Of a DNA stretch of 64,000 nt, positions 20,683 to 30,195 are shown piece after piece. How positions within the stretch are numbered: position 1 is the stretch's first letter; every line of letters begins with the position of its first letter. Origin of the DNA: Shimia aestuarii. Lineage in GTDB: Bacteria > Pseudomonadota > Alphaproteobacteria > Rhodobacterales > Rhodobacteraceae. The DNA is taken from positions 62,001 to 126,000 of the forward strand of contig NZ_FOTQ01000005.1 of the NCBI RefSeq assembly GCF_900114635.1, read 5' to 3'. The notes beneath the pieces are model-generated. The model worked only from the letters and a program-made list of their open reading frames with translations, did not search any database and was not told the DNA's origin. A program made the translations under genes and the position numbers.

Positions 20683-23442
20683 TTGAGCGACACGCCGGAA
20701 ACCCCTGAAAACGAAGACGAAAATCCAATTCACGAACGGATGGTGCACGACGGCCCGACGGTTACGATCGAAGAGGAAATGCGCGCGTCCTATCTCGACT
20801 ACGCCATGAGCGTGATCGTCAGCCGCGCGATCCCCGATCTGCGCGACGGGTTGAAGCCCGTGCACCGGCGTATCCTGTACGCCATGCATGAAACTAACAA
20901 CGCGCACGACAAGCCTTACCGCAAGTCGGCGCGCCCGGTTGGTGACGTCATGGGTAAATACCACCCGCACGGCGACAGCGCGATCTATGATGCGCTTGTG
21001 CGGATGGCTCAGGATTTCTCGATGTCCCTGCCGCTTCTGGATGGTCAGGGCAACTTTGGTTCGATGGATGGCGATAACCCCGCTGCCATGCGCTATACCG
21101 AGGTCCGCATGGACAAACCGGCAGCCTTCATGCTGGCCGACATCGAGAAAGAAACCGTCGATTTTCAAGACAACTATGATGGCAAGGACCGTGAGCCAAC
21201 CGTGCTGCCGGCGCGTTTTCCCAACATGCTGGTCAACGGCGCGGGTGGCATTGCCGTCGGCATGGCAACCAACATTCCGCCGCACAACCTTGGCGAAGTG
21301 GTCGATGCAACCCTTGCCCTGATCGATGATCCCGACCTGACCAGCGAACAACTGATCCAGTTTGTTCCGGGCCCCGACTTCCCGACCGGCGGGATCCTTC
21401 TGGGTCGTTCGGGCGCGCGCAAAGCCTATCTTGAAGGCCGTGGCAGCGTGATCATCCGTTCGAAAACCCGCGTGGAAGAAATCCGCAAGGACCGCTACGC
21501 CATTGTCATCGACGAGATCCCTTACCAGGTGAACAAGGCGTCGATGATTGAAAAAATCGCCGAAGCCGCGCGCGAAAAGCGGATCGAAGGCATTGCTCAT
21601 GTTCAGGACGAATCCGACCGTCATGGTGTGCGCGTTGTGGTCGAGCTAAAGCGCGATGCGACCGCCGAGGTGGTGCTGAACCAACTGTTCCGCTTCACGC
21701 CGATGCAAACCCATTTCGGCTGTAACATGCTGGCCTTGAATGGCGGACGGCCTGAACAGCTGACGCTCCGCCGGTTCCTGACCTCATTCATTGATTTCCG
21801 GGAAGACGTGGTCGCGCGCCGTACCGCGCATGACCTGCGCAAGGCCCGTGAACGCAGCCACATCCTTTGTGGTCTGGCCGTCGCCGTGTCGAACGTGGAC
21901 GAAGTTGTGGCCACGATCCGGTCGTCTGCCGACGCCGCCGAGGCGCGCCGGCGCCTGATGGAACGTCGCTGGCCAGCTGGCGACATCGTGCCATATCTCA
22001 AGCTGATTGATGATCCGCTGCACCCAGTGAACGACGATGGTACGTACAACCTGTCCGAAACACAGGCCCGCGCCATTCTGGAACTGCGCCTTCAACGCCT
22101 GACCCAACTTGGGGTCAAGGAAGTCACCGACGAGCTTGAGGAACTGGCAGGCAAGATCAAGGAATACCTCGAAATTCTCGGGTCGCGCGAACGCATCATG
22201 GGCCTGATTGCCGACGAACTTCGCGAAGTGCGCGACCAGTTCGCCGTGCCGCGCCGCACCGAGATCGTCGACTGGTCCGGCGACATGGAAGACGAGGACT
22301 TGATCGAGCGCGAGGACATGGTCGTGACCGTGACCTCGGGTGGCTATATCAAACGCACCCCGCTGGCCGATTTCCGCGCTCAGAAACGTGGCGGCAAGGG
22401 GCTGTCGGGCATGGCGACCAAGGAAGAGGACGTCGTCACGACCCTCTTCGTGGCTAATACCCACACGCAGCTCCTGTTCTTCACGACCGACGGCATGGCT
22501 TATAAGCTCAAGACATGGCGCCTGCCGCAGGGCGGACGCACCTCCAAGGGCAAAGCCATCGTCAACATTCTGCCGATCCCGCAGGGGGTATCCGTGGCGG
22601 CGATCATGCCTGTGGACGTCCCCGAGGACGAATGGGCGAACCTTCAGATCGTATTTGCAACATCCGCTGGAACTGTGCGCCGTAACCGCCTGTCAGACTT
22701 CACAAATGTGAAATCCAACGGCAAGATCGCGATGAAGTTCGAGGGCGAACACGAAGCCACCAAGCTGATCAATGCGCGCATCTGTTCGGAAGACGACGAT
22801 GTCATGCTCGTGACCAGCTCGGGGCGCGCGATCCGCTTCCCGACGACTGAGGTGCGCGTTTTCAACAGCCGCGCTTCTGTTGGGGTGCGCGGCATCAAGC
22901 TGGCGGGCGATGATGAGGTCGTCTCCATGTCGATCATACGTCATTCGAAATACACACCCGAGCAACGCACCGCCTATCTCAAGATGCGCCGCGCAATGGC
23001 GGGTCTGACGGACGATGCCGAAGGTGTCGACGAAGAGGAGACCATCGCTGACGGGTCCGTGGAATTCGACTATGCCGAGATGTCCGCCGCTGAGAACCTG
23101 ATCCTCACGATCACCTCCGGTGGCGCGGGCAAGCTCAGCTCAAGCCACGACTACCCCGTGCGCGGACGGGGCGGTCAGGGTGTGGCCGCAATGGACAAGG
23201 CCATGCGCGGTGGCGAACTCGTCGCCTCCTTCCCCGTGGAAATGGGCGACCAGATCATGCTCGCCACCTCCAAGGGCCAGTCGATCCGGGTGCCCGTCGA
23301 TGGCATTTCCTTCCGCTCGCGCAGCGCTGGGGGCGTCAAGGTGTTCAACACCGGTAAGGGCGAAGAAGTCGTCTCGGTCGCATGGATCGCGGAACAGTCC
23401 GAAGATGACGAAAGTCAAGGCGACGGGTCAGACGAAAGCTGA
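20683..23442 (+). CDS. gyrA: DNA gyrase subunit A
   Basis: The DNA-cleaving subunit of gyrase, which introduces negative supercoils with GyrB. 919 residues. The N-terminal breakage-reunion domain includes [20 protein letters not shown], the quinolone-determining segment [20 protein letters not shown] with the wild-type Ser and Asp, and the active-site Tyr in [10 protein letters not shown]. The C-terminal beta-pinwheel repeats include the gyrase-specific box [10 protein letters not shown] (consistent with GyrA and not ParC). The start is a TTG at 20683 preceded by CACAGGA; an ATG 19 codons in (20740) is an alternative. A terminator follows at 23450. Confidence 0.97.
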   Translation: MSDTPETPENEDENPIHERMVHDGPTVTIEEEMRASYLDYAMSVIVSRAIPDLRDGLKPVHRRILYAMHETNNAHDKPYRKSARPVGDVMGKYHPHGDSAIYDALVRMAQDFSMSLPLLDGQGNFGSMDGDNPAAMRYTEVRMDKPAAFMLADIEKETVDFQDNYDGKDREPTVLPARFPNMLVNGAGGIAVGMATNIPPHNLGEVVDATLALIDDPDLTSEQLIQFVPGPDFPTGGILLGRSGARKAYLEGRGSVIIRSKTRVEEIRKDRYAIVIDEIPYQVNKASMIEKIAEAAREKRIEGIAHVQDESDRHGVRVVVELKRDATAEVVLNQLFRFTPMQTHFGCNMLALNGGRPEQLTLRRFLTSFIDFREDVVARRTAHDLRKARERSHILCGLAVAVSNVDEVVATIRSSADAAEARRRLMERRWPAGDIVPYLKLIDDPLHPVNDDGTYNLSETQARAILELRLQRLTQLGVKEVTDELEELAGKIKEYLEILGSRERIMGLIADELREVRDQFAVPRRTEIVDWSGDMEDEDLIEREDMVVTVTSGGYIKRTPLADFRAQKRGGKGLSGMATKEEDVVTTLFVANTHTQLLFFTTDGMAYKLKTWRLPQGGRTSKGKAIVNILPIPQGVSVAAIMPVDVPEDEWANLQIVFATSAGTVRRNRLSDFTNVKSNGKIAMKFEGEHEATKLINARICSEDDDVMLVTSSGRAIRFPTTEVRVFNSRASVGVRGIKLAGDDEVVSMSIIRHSKYTPEQRTAYLKMRRAMAGLTDDAEGVDEEETIADGSVEFDYAEMSAAENLILTITSGGAGKLSSSHDYPVRGRGGQGVAAMDKAMRGGELVASFPVEMGDQIMLATSKGQSIRVPVDGISFRSRSAGGVKVFNTGKGEEVVSVAWIAEQSEDDESQGDGSDES

Positions 23443-23449
23443 CAAGACG

Positions 23450-23475
23450 GGGGGCATTCACTGCCCCCTGTTTTC
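23450..23475 (+). terminator. Rho-independent terminator after gyrA
   Basis: GGGGGCA (23450-23456) and TGCCCCC (23462-23468) form a 7-bp stem with loop TTCAC, followed by TGTTTTCTTT. Confidence 0.8.
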
Positions 23476-23489
23476 TTTGGAGTACTCGC

Positions 23490-23849
23490 ATGAAACACAG
23501 CCTCCTTTCCCTTGCCCTCACCGGCGCGAGCTTCTGTGCCTTTCCCGTGATGGCCAACGAAATTACGGGCGCGGTTCTGCTGACCATGATTAGCGGCCAG
23601 AGTTACGACTGTGTTCAGGGGCAAATCCCCTTGGAATGGCATGTCTCAGAAATTTCGCCTGATGCCACCACCGTGGGCTACACGGCGGTTGTTCGTGGAA
23701 AGACCGTGGCAGCCGAGTACGAGATCACCTCCAACGGCCGCCTCAGCTCGGACGGCTATGGAGCGGAACGCATTGTCGAACAAAATCCCGACGGGTCACT
23801 GACTGTGACCCGCGCAGACGGCAAGGCGATGGTCTGCATCTCCCGCTAA
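23490..23849 (+). CDS. Small exported protein of unknown function
   Basis: A 119-residue protein with a signal peptide (about residues 1-22, ending VMANE). Two Cys occur in the mature part, near residue 41 (SYDCVQGQ) and near the C-terminus (MVCISR), and could form a disulfide. I do not recognise the family. The ATG is 47 bp after the gyrA stop, downstream of the gyrA terminator, with TTTGGAG upstream as ribosome site. It ends 4 bases before the convergent MAPEG gene. Confidence 0.7.
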   Translation: MKHSLLSLALTGASFCAFPVMANEITGAVLLTMISGQSYDCVQGQIPLEWHVSEISPDATTVGYTAVVRGKTVAAEYEITSNGRLSSDGYGAERIVEQNPDGSLTVTRADGKAMVCISR

Positions 23850-23853
23850 AGAT

Positions 23854-24318
23854 TCAGAAAATCACCACGCCCAGCACATAGAGCGCCATGAAAATCACGA
23901 TCAGCGACCCGATCGTATAGAAAGTCGCGCGGAACTCATGGTTCTGGCGGGTGGCATAGCCCACAGCATGCACAGCCCGCGCTGCAACGAACCCGTACAT
24001 CAAGACCTGCGCCAGCCACAGTGGCGGTGACACCATGACAAACAGAAACCCCGCCATCCAGAAACCGGGGATGTTCTCAAGATCGTTGCGATGCATCCGG
24101 CGCGAGCGATCCACGTAGTCGTTGACCTCCAACTGCTCAGGACGCGGCGACCTGTTCAGGAGGGTTTGACGCAAATCCTCCGGACTCGCCAACCCGGAAT
24201 CGCTTTTCAGCATCCGGTATACCGTCATCCACCCCTGTCCCATGATCTTAAGCACCATGATGGCAGAGGCGATCACATAGGTAGCAAAAACCGGGTTCTC
24301 CAGACTGATCTGCTGCAT
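23854..24318 (-). CDS. MAPEG family membrane protein
   Basis: A 154-residue integral membrane protein of the MAPEG family (microsomal glutathione transferase-like). Four hydrophobic helices are visible (FATYVIASAIMVLKIMG, IPGFWMAGFLFVMVSPP, WLAQVLMYGFVAARAVHA and SLIVIFMALYVLGVVI) with the family motif RMHRNDLENIP between helices 1 and 2, where the glutathione-binding Glu and Asn lie. The ATG at 24318 has GGAGGAGA upstream; a longer frame reaches into the GC-rich repeat region and is not used. Confidence 0.88.
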   Translation of the reverse strand: MQQISLENPVFATYVIASAIMVLKIMGQGWMTVYRMLKSDSGLASPEDLRQTLLNRSPRPEQLEVNDYVDRSRRMHRNDLENIPGFWMAGFLFVMVSPPLWLAQVLMYGFVAARAVHAVGYATRQNHEFRATFYTIGSLIVIFMALYVLGVVIF

Positions 24319-24358
24319 GAGGTCTCCTCCCAAGACAACCTTAGCAGACCCGTTTTTC

Positions 24359-24384
24359 CTTTTGCCAAAAATATCCCGGGGAGT
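24359..24384 (-). repeat. Dispersed intergenic element, copy 1
   Basis: On the minus strand it reads CCGGGATATTTTTGGCAAAA, preceded by G+C-rich hairpin-forming sequence (a GGGGCGC...GCCCC-like stem). It lies between the M32 peptidase stop and the MAPEG start. Related copies are at 27975, 34691, 39404 and 60462. The hairpin plus T-rich tail could act as a terminator of the M32 transcript. Confidence 0.5.
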
Positions 24385-24467
24385 CCCGCGCCGCGCGACG
24401 GGGCAGCGCCCCCCCACGCCGTGGGCGCCCAACCTGCGCGCCCGCAAGGGCGCACCATGAGACCCCG

Positions 24468-25943
24468 CTACAGCCCGTAGATCCGGCTGAACTTCTCTTC
24501 CAGATAGCTTAGCAACGGCTCGGGCGAAGGCACGATCCCGCTCGCATGTTCAATCGTTGCGCGCGGTGTCCGCAATCCGCCATGCCGTTGCAGGTTTTCC
24601 CGAAGCCAACATGTCGCCGCCGACGTATCTCCCGTTGCCAATTGCGCATCCAGGTCCGGCACCGCCCGGCGCAACGTGTCGTGCAGACAACCCGCATAGA
24701 CATTGCCCAGCGAATAGGTCGGGAAATAACCAAACAACCCGACCGACCAATGAACGTCCTGCAACACGCCGTTGCTTGGCTTGTCCACAGCATAGCCGAA
24801 ATCCGCCGCGAACCGATCGTTCCAGGCGGCTTCCAGATCATCCACCGACAGATCCCCTGCCATCAGCGCCCGCTCAAGATCGAAACGCAACATGATGTGC
24901 AGGTTGTATTGTACCTCGTCCGCTTCGGTTCGGATATAGCCGTCGTGGACCCGGTTCACCGTACCGTAAAATGCCTCCGCATCCGGGATGCCGAATTCGC
25001 CAAAAACATCGCGCATCTGCCCGAATAGCCACCCGGTAAAGGCGCGGCTGCGGCCCAGCTGATTTTCATAAATCCGGCTCTGGCTCTCGTGCACACCCAT
25101 CGACACGCCCTGCCCCAGCGGAGTCAGCAGATAGGCGCGGTCGATCCCCTGCTCATAGGCCCCGTGACCAACTTCATGGATCGTCGAATAGAAACAGTTG
25201 AACGGGTCGAGCTCATTGGTCCGCGTGGTGATCCGCACATCCAACCCAGAGCCCGACGAGAACGGGTGCACCGCCTTGTCCACGCGTCCATGGCTCATGT
25301 CATATCCAAACGCGCGCGCCAGCTGCCGGGTCAGCTTCATCTGCTTGTCCGCCGGGAAATGCCCCTCAAGTGCCCTGGGCGCTTCGGCGGCAAGAACCGC
25401 TGCGCGCAAAGCCACCAGACGGGGCCGCATTGCATCAAACATCGCAGCCAGTTCCGCCGCCGTCATGTCCGGCTCGTAATCGTCGATCATGGCGTCATAG
25501 ACATCACCGCCATCCGCCAGCGCCTGTCCCTCCAGTCGCTTGAGACGGACCACCTCGTCCAGCACCGGCAGAAAGGCGGCAACGTCCTCATCCGCCCGCG
25601 CCTGCGCCCATAGGCCCTGCGCCCGGCTTGTCACCTTGGCAATTTCGGCGGCCAGATCACCGGGCACCTTGCGTGTCCGGGCAAAGCTCTTGCGGATATG
25701 GCGCATCTGCGCCTGCCCAACCACGTCCAGCGCGGCGTCGTCAATCGCAGTCAGCCAATCGGCAACTTTCGGGTCCATCCGGCGTGCATGCAGAACGGCT
25801 TCCATCGCCGCCATTTCCTCGGCGCGCTGCTCGGAAGCCCCGCGGGGCATCATGGTTTCCTGATCCCAGCCCAGTCGCCCGGCCACTTGCGCCAGCGCTT
25901 CGGTCTGATGCTGGAATGCCATCAACTCATCATAGGCAGACAT
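24468..25943 (-). CDS. Carboxypeptidase, peptidase family M32
   Basis: A cytosolic metallocarboxypeptidase that trims C-terminal residues of peptides. The 491 residues carry the zinc motif HEVGH (256-260) within IHEVGHGAYEQG, the family motifs HPFSSGSGLDVRITT and ESQSRIYENQLGRS (third ligand region) and IRTEADEVQYNLH. It starts 3 bases after the ctaA stop, so trmJ-ctaA-M32 is probably one transcript. Confidence 0.93.
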   Translation of the reverse strand: MSAYDELMAFQHQTEALAQVAGRLGWDQETMMPRGASEQRAEEMAAMEAVLHARRMDPKVADWLTAIDDAALDVVGQAQMRHIRKSFARTRKVPGDLAAEIAKVTSRAQGLWAQARADEDVAAFLPVLDEVVRLKRLEGQALADGGDVYDAMIDDYEPDMTAAELAAMFDAMRPRLVALRAAVLAAEAPRALEGHFPADKQMKLTRQLARAFGYDMSHGRVDKAVHPFSSGSGLDVRITTRTNELDPFNCFYSTIHEVGHGAYEQGIDRAYLLTPLGQGVSMGVHESQSRIYENQLGRSRAFTGWLFGQMRDVFGEFGIPDAEAFYGTVNRVHDGYIRTEADEVQYNLHIMLRFDLERALMAGDLSVDDLEAAWNDRFAADFGYAVDKPSNGVLQDVHWSVGLFGYFPTYSLGNVYAGCLHDTLRRAVPDLDAQLATGDTSAATCWLRENLQRHGGLRTPRATIEHASGIVPSPEPLLSYLEEKFSRIYGL

Positions 25944-25946
25944 GGA

Positions 25947-27095
25947 TCATCCTTTTCGAATAGAGGTCGCAACGGGGTAATGCGCCAGGAACCGCGCCTT
26001 GAGGATCAGGGTCCAGACCAGAACTGCCATCACCTGGTGCACGATCGCAATCTCGACAGGGGCTGCATAGATCACCGTGGCGATCCCGATCACGAGTTGC
26101 AGCGCAACTCCGGACACCAGCGTATTGAACGCGAACTGGGTTCCCGCATGGGCCGACGCCCGGCTCCGCCGCCAGACAACAACCGCAAAGATCACGAAGA
26201 GATAACCCCAGATCCGGTGAATGAACTGCACCAACCCCGGATTTTCAAAGAAGTTGCGCCAAACCGGCTCGATCATGAAGGCATCCGGTGGGAAAACCTG
26301 CCCGCCCATCAGCGGCCAATCCGTATAGGACCGCCCCGCATCAATCCCGGCCACCAACGCGCCCAATAGGATCTGTATCAATCCCATGTGCATGAGCCCC
26401 GTAGACATGGAAAACAACTTGTCTTCCTTGCCGCGTCGCGCCTGCATCAGATCCCGTTCGCTCCGCCCCAGCAAAAGGATGTACCAGCCAATAAACCCGA
26501 GGATAACGAATGCCAGCCCGAGATGTGTTGCCAATCGATAACTCGCGACCGTCGTCACACCCTCTCCCGAGGTTACCCCTGATGCGACCATCCACCAGCC
26601 CACGGCGCCCTGAACGCCGCCCAAGGCCCCGATCAGGAACAGCCGGCCGGTCCAACCCGTCGGGATCTGGCGCGCGACAAGAAACCCGAGGAACCCCAAC
26701 GCCCAGACAAGGCCGATCACCCGGCCCAACTGACGGTGGCCCCATTCCCACCAATAGATCGTCTTGAAATCGGCCAGCGTCATCCACTGGTTCTCGATCC
26801 GCCACTGGTCGATCTGCTTGTACTTGTCGAATTCCGACTGCCAATCCACTGCGTTCATCGGCGGAATGGCTCCGGTCACAGGGCGCCATTCGGTGATGGA
26901 CAAGCCGCTCTCGGTCAGACGGGTCAGCCCACCCACAGCGATCATGATCACCACCAGCGCAAACAACGCCATCAACCAAAGCCGGATCCCACGCCGCGCA
27001 CCACGCGCGCCCTTGTCGATCACCCCAACAGCCTTCGGGGCCTCCTTGGGCGCCTCGCTGCCGACCTCTTCGAAAATACTGCGTTTCTGGCTCAT
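25947..27095 (-). CDS. ctaA: Heme A synthase
   Basis: Oxidises the C8 methyl of heme O to give heme A for cytochrome c oxidase. The ATG at 27095 gives 382 residues. About eight membrane helices are visible. The conserved heme-ligand histidines lie in WEWGHRQLGR, in RLATHLGLAFVILGF, in FIHRIWGYLFV and in EIAIVHQVMAVLVW, and the family motif VGGLTRLTESGLSITEW is complete. It lacks the Cys pair found in Bacillus CtaA, so it is of the alphaproteobacterial type. Confidence 0.95.
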   Translation of the reverse strand: MSQKRSIFEEVGSEAPKEAPKAVGVIDKGARGARRGIRLWLMALFALVVIMIAVGGLTRLTESGLSITEWRPVTGAIPPMNAVDWQSEFDKYKQIDQWRIENQWMTLADFKTIYWWEWGHRQLGRVIGLVWALGFLGFLVARQIPTGWTGRLFLIGALGGVQGAVGWWMVASGVTSGEGVTTVASYRLATHLGLAFVILGFIGWYILLLGRSERDLMQARRGKEDKLFSMSTGLMHMGLIQILLGALVAGIDAGRSYTDWPLMGGQVFPPDAFMIEPVWRNFFENPGLVQFIHRIWGYLFVIFAVVVWRRSRASAHAGTQFAFNTLVSGVALQLVIGIATVIYAAPVEIAIVHQVMAVLVWTLILKARFLAHYPVATSIRKG

Positions 27096-27164
27096 GGTAT
27101 CTCCCCGGAACTTGATAGCGACACTAGGCACGACCCGGCGCGCCTTCAACCACCCCTTACGCGT

Positions 27165-27911
27165 TTAATCCGCGCGGTCTTTCCAACGCACCATCTGCCG
27201 CATGACACCATGCAACATCTGCACATCGGCCCGCGTGAGCGGCATCCGGCTCCACATGTTGCGCAGGTTGATCTTCATGCCTTCGGCCTTCTCTGGTGGG
27301 AAAAAGAACCCAGCCTCTTCCAGGCGATCTTCATAATGGCTCTGCAAGGCTTCCATCTCGGCGCCATTGGCCCAGTCGGTCTTGGCCATATCCACCCGTT
27401 CGGCCACGATCTCTGCACTGGCCCGGCGCCATTCATAGGCGGTCAGCAACACGCATTGCGCAAGGTTCAACGACGCATATTCCGGGTTCACCGGCACGTT
27501 GATGATCGCGCTTGCCCGCGCAATATCCTCGTTTTCCAACCCGGCCCGCTCCGGCCCGAAAAGCACGGCGACCTTCTCTCCAGTGGCAATCTTTTCCGCC
27601 GCCATCTGCATGGCGCGTTCCGGTGTCACCACCGGCTTGGTCAATCCGCGCGCCCGCGCGGTGGTCGCAAAGACAAAATGGCAGTCACGCAACGCTTCCT
27701 CGGTCGTGTCACACAACATCGCCTCGTCCAGAAGGCGCCCCGCGCCGCTGGCCATGGCCACGGCCCGTTCGTTTGGCCAGCCATCGCGCGGCGCAACCAC
27801 ACGCATCCGGTCGAGCCCGAAATTCAACATGGCACGGGCCGCCCCACCGATGTTTTCCCCCATCTGGGGACGCACAAGAACAAAGGCGGGCTGAGATGTG
27901 TCGCTCGGCAT
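27165..27911 (-). CDS. trmJ: tRNA (Cm32/Um32) methyltransferase, TrmJ/SpoU family
   Basis: SPOUT-type methyltransferase that methylates the 2'-OH of residue 32 in tRNAs. The 248 residues start at the ATG 27911 (GGAGAA upstream), not at the upstream in-frame codon at 27974. Motif 1 is RPQMGENIGGAARAMLNFG, motif 2 VAVLFGPERAGLENEDIA, and motif 3 INVPVNPEYASLNLAQCV. The C-terminal helical extension (about 170-245) matches TrmJ. It precedes ctaA by 69 bp. Confidence 0.88.
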   Translation of the reverse strand: MPSDTSQPAFVLVRPQMGENIGGAARAMLNFGLDRMRVVAPRDGWPNERAVAMASGAGRLLDEAMLCDTTEEALRDCHFVFATTARARGLTKPVVTPERAMQMAAEKIATGEKVAVLFGPERAGLENEDIARASAIINVPVNPEYASLNLAQCVLLTAYEWRRASAEIVAERVDMAKTDWANGAEMEALQSHYEDRLEEAGFFFPPEKAEGMKINLRNMWSRMPLTRADVQMLHGVMRQMVRWKDRAD

Positions 27912-27974
27912 GTCATTCTCCACGAAAATCTGGCCGCTGATACCGCCCGTCCGCGCCACAAACAACCCGCCCAT

Positions 27975-28009
27975 CCTTCATTTTGCTACAAATACTCCCG
28001 CCGGAGGCC
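27975..28009 (-). repeat. Dispersed intergenic element, copy 3
   Basis: On the minus strand GGCCTCCGGCGGGAG, ATTTGTAGCAAAATGAAGG after a spacer T. CTCCGGCGGGAG can form a small hairpin followed by TATTTG. It lies between divergent trmJ and the TfoX gene. It closely matches copy 4 at 60462-60494. Confidence 0.5.
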
Positions 28010-28042
28010 TAGAATCATCTGTATAAACAGGAGACACAACCA

Positions 28043-28372
28043 ATGGCCTATGACGAAGGACTTGCCAGCATCCTGCGCGACGACCTCGCCGAGCGCGAAA
28101 ACGTGACCGAAAAGAAAATGTTCGGCGGGCTCTGCTTCATGCTCGACGGCAACATGCTCTGTGGTGTGCACAAGGGGGGCGGCATGTTTCGGGTGGGCAA
28201 GGACAACCATACCGCCGCACTCGCCATCGAGGGAGCAAGCCCAATGGCCTTTACCGGGCGCCCGATGGGCGGGATGGTCGATGTGGATGAAGACGTGATG
28301 GCCGACGACACACGGCGCGGGCAAGTCATGGCCTTGGCGCTGAATTTCGTGACCAGCCTGCCAGCCAAGTAG
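28043..28372 (+). CDS. TfoX N-terminal domain protein
   Basis: A 109-residue protein of the TfoX/Sxy N-terminal domain family. The motif KKMFGGLCFMLDGNMLCGVH (residues ~28-47) and the terminal LALNFVTSLP are typical. Full-length TfoX regulates competence genes in gammaproteobacteria, but the stand-alone domain in alphaproteobacteria has no established role. The ATG has AGGAG 9 bases upstream. It is followed by the ThiE-like gene 55 bp on, same strand. Confidence 0.85.
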   Translation: MAYDEGLASILRDDLAERENVTEKKMFGGLCFMLDGNMLCGVHKGGGMFRVGKDNHTAALAIEGASPMAFTGRPMGGMVDVDEDVMADDTRRGQVMALALNFVTSLPAK

Positions 28373-28427
28373 CCAAGCCCGCGAATCCGCGCTATAGCGG
28401 CGCGAAGACCTTTCAAGGAGCCCGAAG

Positions 28428-29045
28428 ATGGCCGATACCGAGCTGCCCCAGATCTATCTCATCACCCCGCCCGAGATCGAACTCAGCCGTTTTCCCGACG
28501 CGTTGGCGCGGGTGCTCGACTCGACCGAGATCGCCTGCGTGCGCCTTGCGCTGGCCACCCGTGACGAAGACCGCCTCTCACGCGCGGCGGATGCGCTGCG
28601 CGAAGTGACCCATGCCCGCGACGTGGCCATCGTGATCTCTGAGCATGTGCTGCTGTCCGAACGGCTGGGTCTCGACGGGGTGCATCTGACCGACGGTTCG
28701 CGCTCGGTCCGCAAGACCCGCAAGGATCTGGGGGATGACGCCATCGTCGGCGCCTTCTGCGGCGCGTCGCGCCATGACGGCATGACCGCCGGCGAGCTGG
28801 GATGCGACTACATCAGTTTCGGCCCGGTCGGCGCAACGCCGCTGTGGGACGGCACCCGCGCCGAACACGAACTGTTCGAATGGTGGTCCCAGATGATCGA
28901 AGTGCCCGTCGTCGCCGAAGGCGCGCTGGACGGCGACATCATTGCCCGCCTGTCCCCCGTCACCGATTTTTTCGGCATTGGCGAGGAAATCTGGCGGCAT
29001 GACGATCCGGTGGCCGCACTCGGCGCTCTCCGGGCCGCGTTCTGA
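28428..29045 (+). CDS. Thiamine phosphate synthase (ThiE/TenI) family protein
   Basis: A 205-residue TIM-barrel protein of the ThiE/TenI family. The N-terminal strand QIYLITPP, the VHLTDGSRSVRKTRKDLGDD loop and YISFGPVGATPLWDG (phosphate loop) are visible, and VVAEGALDGD follows. The canonical GxGxHLG and GIGG motifs are altered (DGVHLTDG; FFGIGEEIW), so activity as a true thiamine phosphate synthase is uncertain; a TenI-like or other role is possible. No TPP riboswitch or thi gene is nearby. Confidence 0.75.
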   Translation: MADTELPQIYLITPPEIELSRFPDALARVLDSTEIACVRLALATRDEDRLSRAADALREVTHARDVAIVISEHVLLSERLGLDGVHLTDGSRSVRKTRKDLGDDAIVGAFCGASRHDGMTAGELGCDYISFGPVGATPLWDGTRAEHELFEWWSQMIEVPVVAEGALDGDIIARLSPVTDFFGIGEEIWRHDDPVAALGALRAAF

Positions 29046-29049
29046 CACC

Positions 29050-30195
29050 TCAGAAAAACACGCGCTCCACGAACCACCACGCGCCAATAAGCGCAATCAC
29101 CGCCGAGGCGGGCACGGCAATCCGTGCCCGGTACCATGGTTTTTTCCCGAACCAGAAGCCGACCGCGCAGAAGGCCAGCGCGATCACGGTCAACTGCCCA
29201 AGCTCGACACCGACGTTGAAACCCAACAAGGCCGGGATGAAGGTGTCTTCAGGCAGCCCGAATTCTTCCAGCACAGAGGCGAACCCAAGCCCGTGCAGCA
29301 GGCCAAAGCCAAAAACAACCACCGGCCGCCACGGGCTGAGCCCGCGGCTCAGGATGTTTTCTATCGCCACAAAGCTGATCGAGGCCGCGATCAGCGGTTC
29401 GACGATTGCGCTTGGCACATTGACCCAGCCAAGCGCGCCCGCCGCAAGCGTCACCGTGTGGGCGAGCGTGAAGGCGCTGATCTGCCAGATCAGCGGACGC
29501 AGATGCAATGACAGGAAGAACAGCCCTAATACGAACAGGATATGGTCCAACCCTTTGGGCAGGATATGATCGAACCCCACCGGCACATAGGCAAGAAAGC
29601 TTTGCCAACCCGACAAGGCATCGCCCCCCATTACCGAGATCGGCGGGCTGGTCTCCCCCCCGTTCAAAAACCCGGTATAGGGGTCTTCTACCCCGACCTG
29701 CCGCAACACCAGCGCACCATGCCCCTCGGGCCAGACCAGCGTCACCTGCTGCGTCCCCGAAGGAACATCCGTGCGCAGTGCCACGACGGTCGCGCGCGGA
29801 AGTTCGAGATCCGCCAACGGTGCCACCCGCACCTCGACAACCTCCCAGACCGCCGACAATTCGCCAGCCCGAAGGGTCACCCCCTTCAGCACATCCGGCA
29901 AGGCCGCGCGCAAACGGGCCTCGAAGTCGGCAACCGATAGCGCCCGCAGCGCGTCGTAATCATTGCCCCCGGTCACTTCGTCCGTATCGGTGATCTCATC
30001 CAGATTGAGCCCGGCCACAAAAGCCTCTGCATTCATACGCAGGCTCAACTGCGCCTGGCCGTTTGCAACCTCCAGATCTGCAATCGTCGGAAGAACCTCA
30101 TGGGCATTGGCAAGCTGTGCCCAAAGCCAAACCAGACTTGACAAAGCCAACACGACAGGCAGCCTCACCCGGGTCCAACCAAATGGTTTTCTCAT
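29050..30195 (-). CDS. HupE/UreJ family membrane protein
   Basis: A 381-residue protein with an N-terminal signal segment (MRKPFGWTRVRLPVVLALSS..., cleavage after ANA), an exported domain of about 185 residues, and a C-terminal HupE/UreJ-like membrane domain with about six helices (including GLDHILFVLGLFFLSLHL and FTLAHTVTLAAGALG, where the HD and His residues characteristic of the family lie). HupE/UreJ members are thought to take up nickel or cobalt. The start codon shares two bases with that of the divergent DUF4198 gene. GGCAGGAGC precedes the ATG. Confidence 0.85.
   Translation of the reverse strand: MRKPFGWTRVRLPVVLALSSLVWLWAQLANAHEVLPTIADLEVANGQAQLSLRMNAEAFVAGLNLDEITDTDEVTGGNDYDALRALSVADFEARLRAALPDVLKGVTLRAGELSAVWEVVEVRVAPLADLELPRATVVALRTDVPSGTQQVTLVWPEGHGALVLRQVGVEDPYTGFLNGGETSPPISVMGGDALSGWQSFLAYVPVGFDHILPKGLDHILFVLGLFFLSLHLRPLIWQISAFTLAHTVTLAAGALGWVNVPSAIVEPLIAASISFVAIENILSRGLSPWRPVVVFGFGLLHGLGFASVLEEFGLPEDTFIPALLGFNVGVELGQLTVIALAFCAVGFWFGKKPWYRARIAVPASAVIALIGAWWFVERVFF

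Noticed and set aside
20652..20708. An 18-codon frame (ATG at 20652) overlapping the gyrA start.
   Set aside because: It has no ribosome site and is not conserved evidence; the gyrA TTG start with its ribosome site is preferred.
28428..29045. TPP riboswitch before the ThiE-like gene.
   Set aside because: No thi-box consensus (CTGAGA ... ) was found in the 55-bp gap before the gene.
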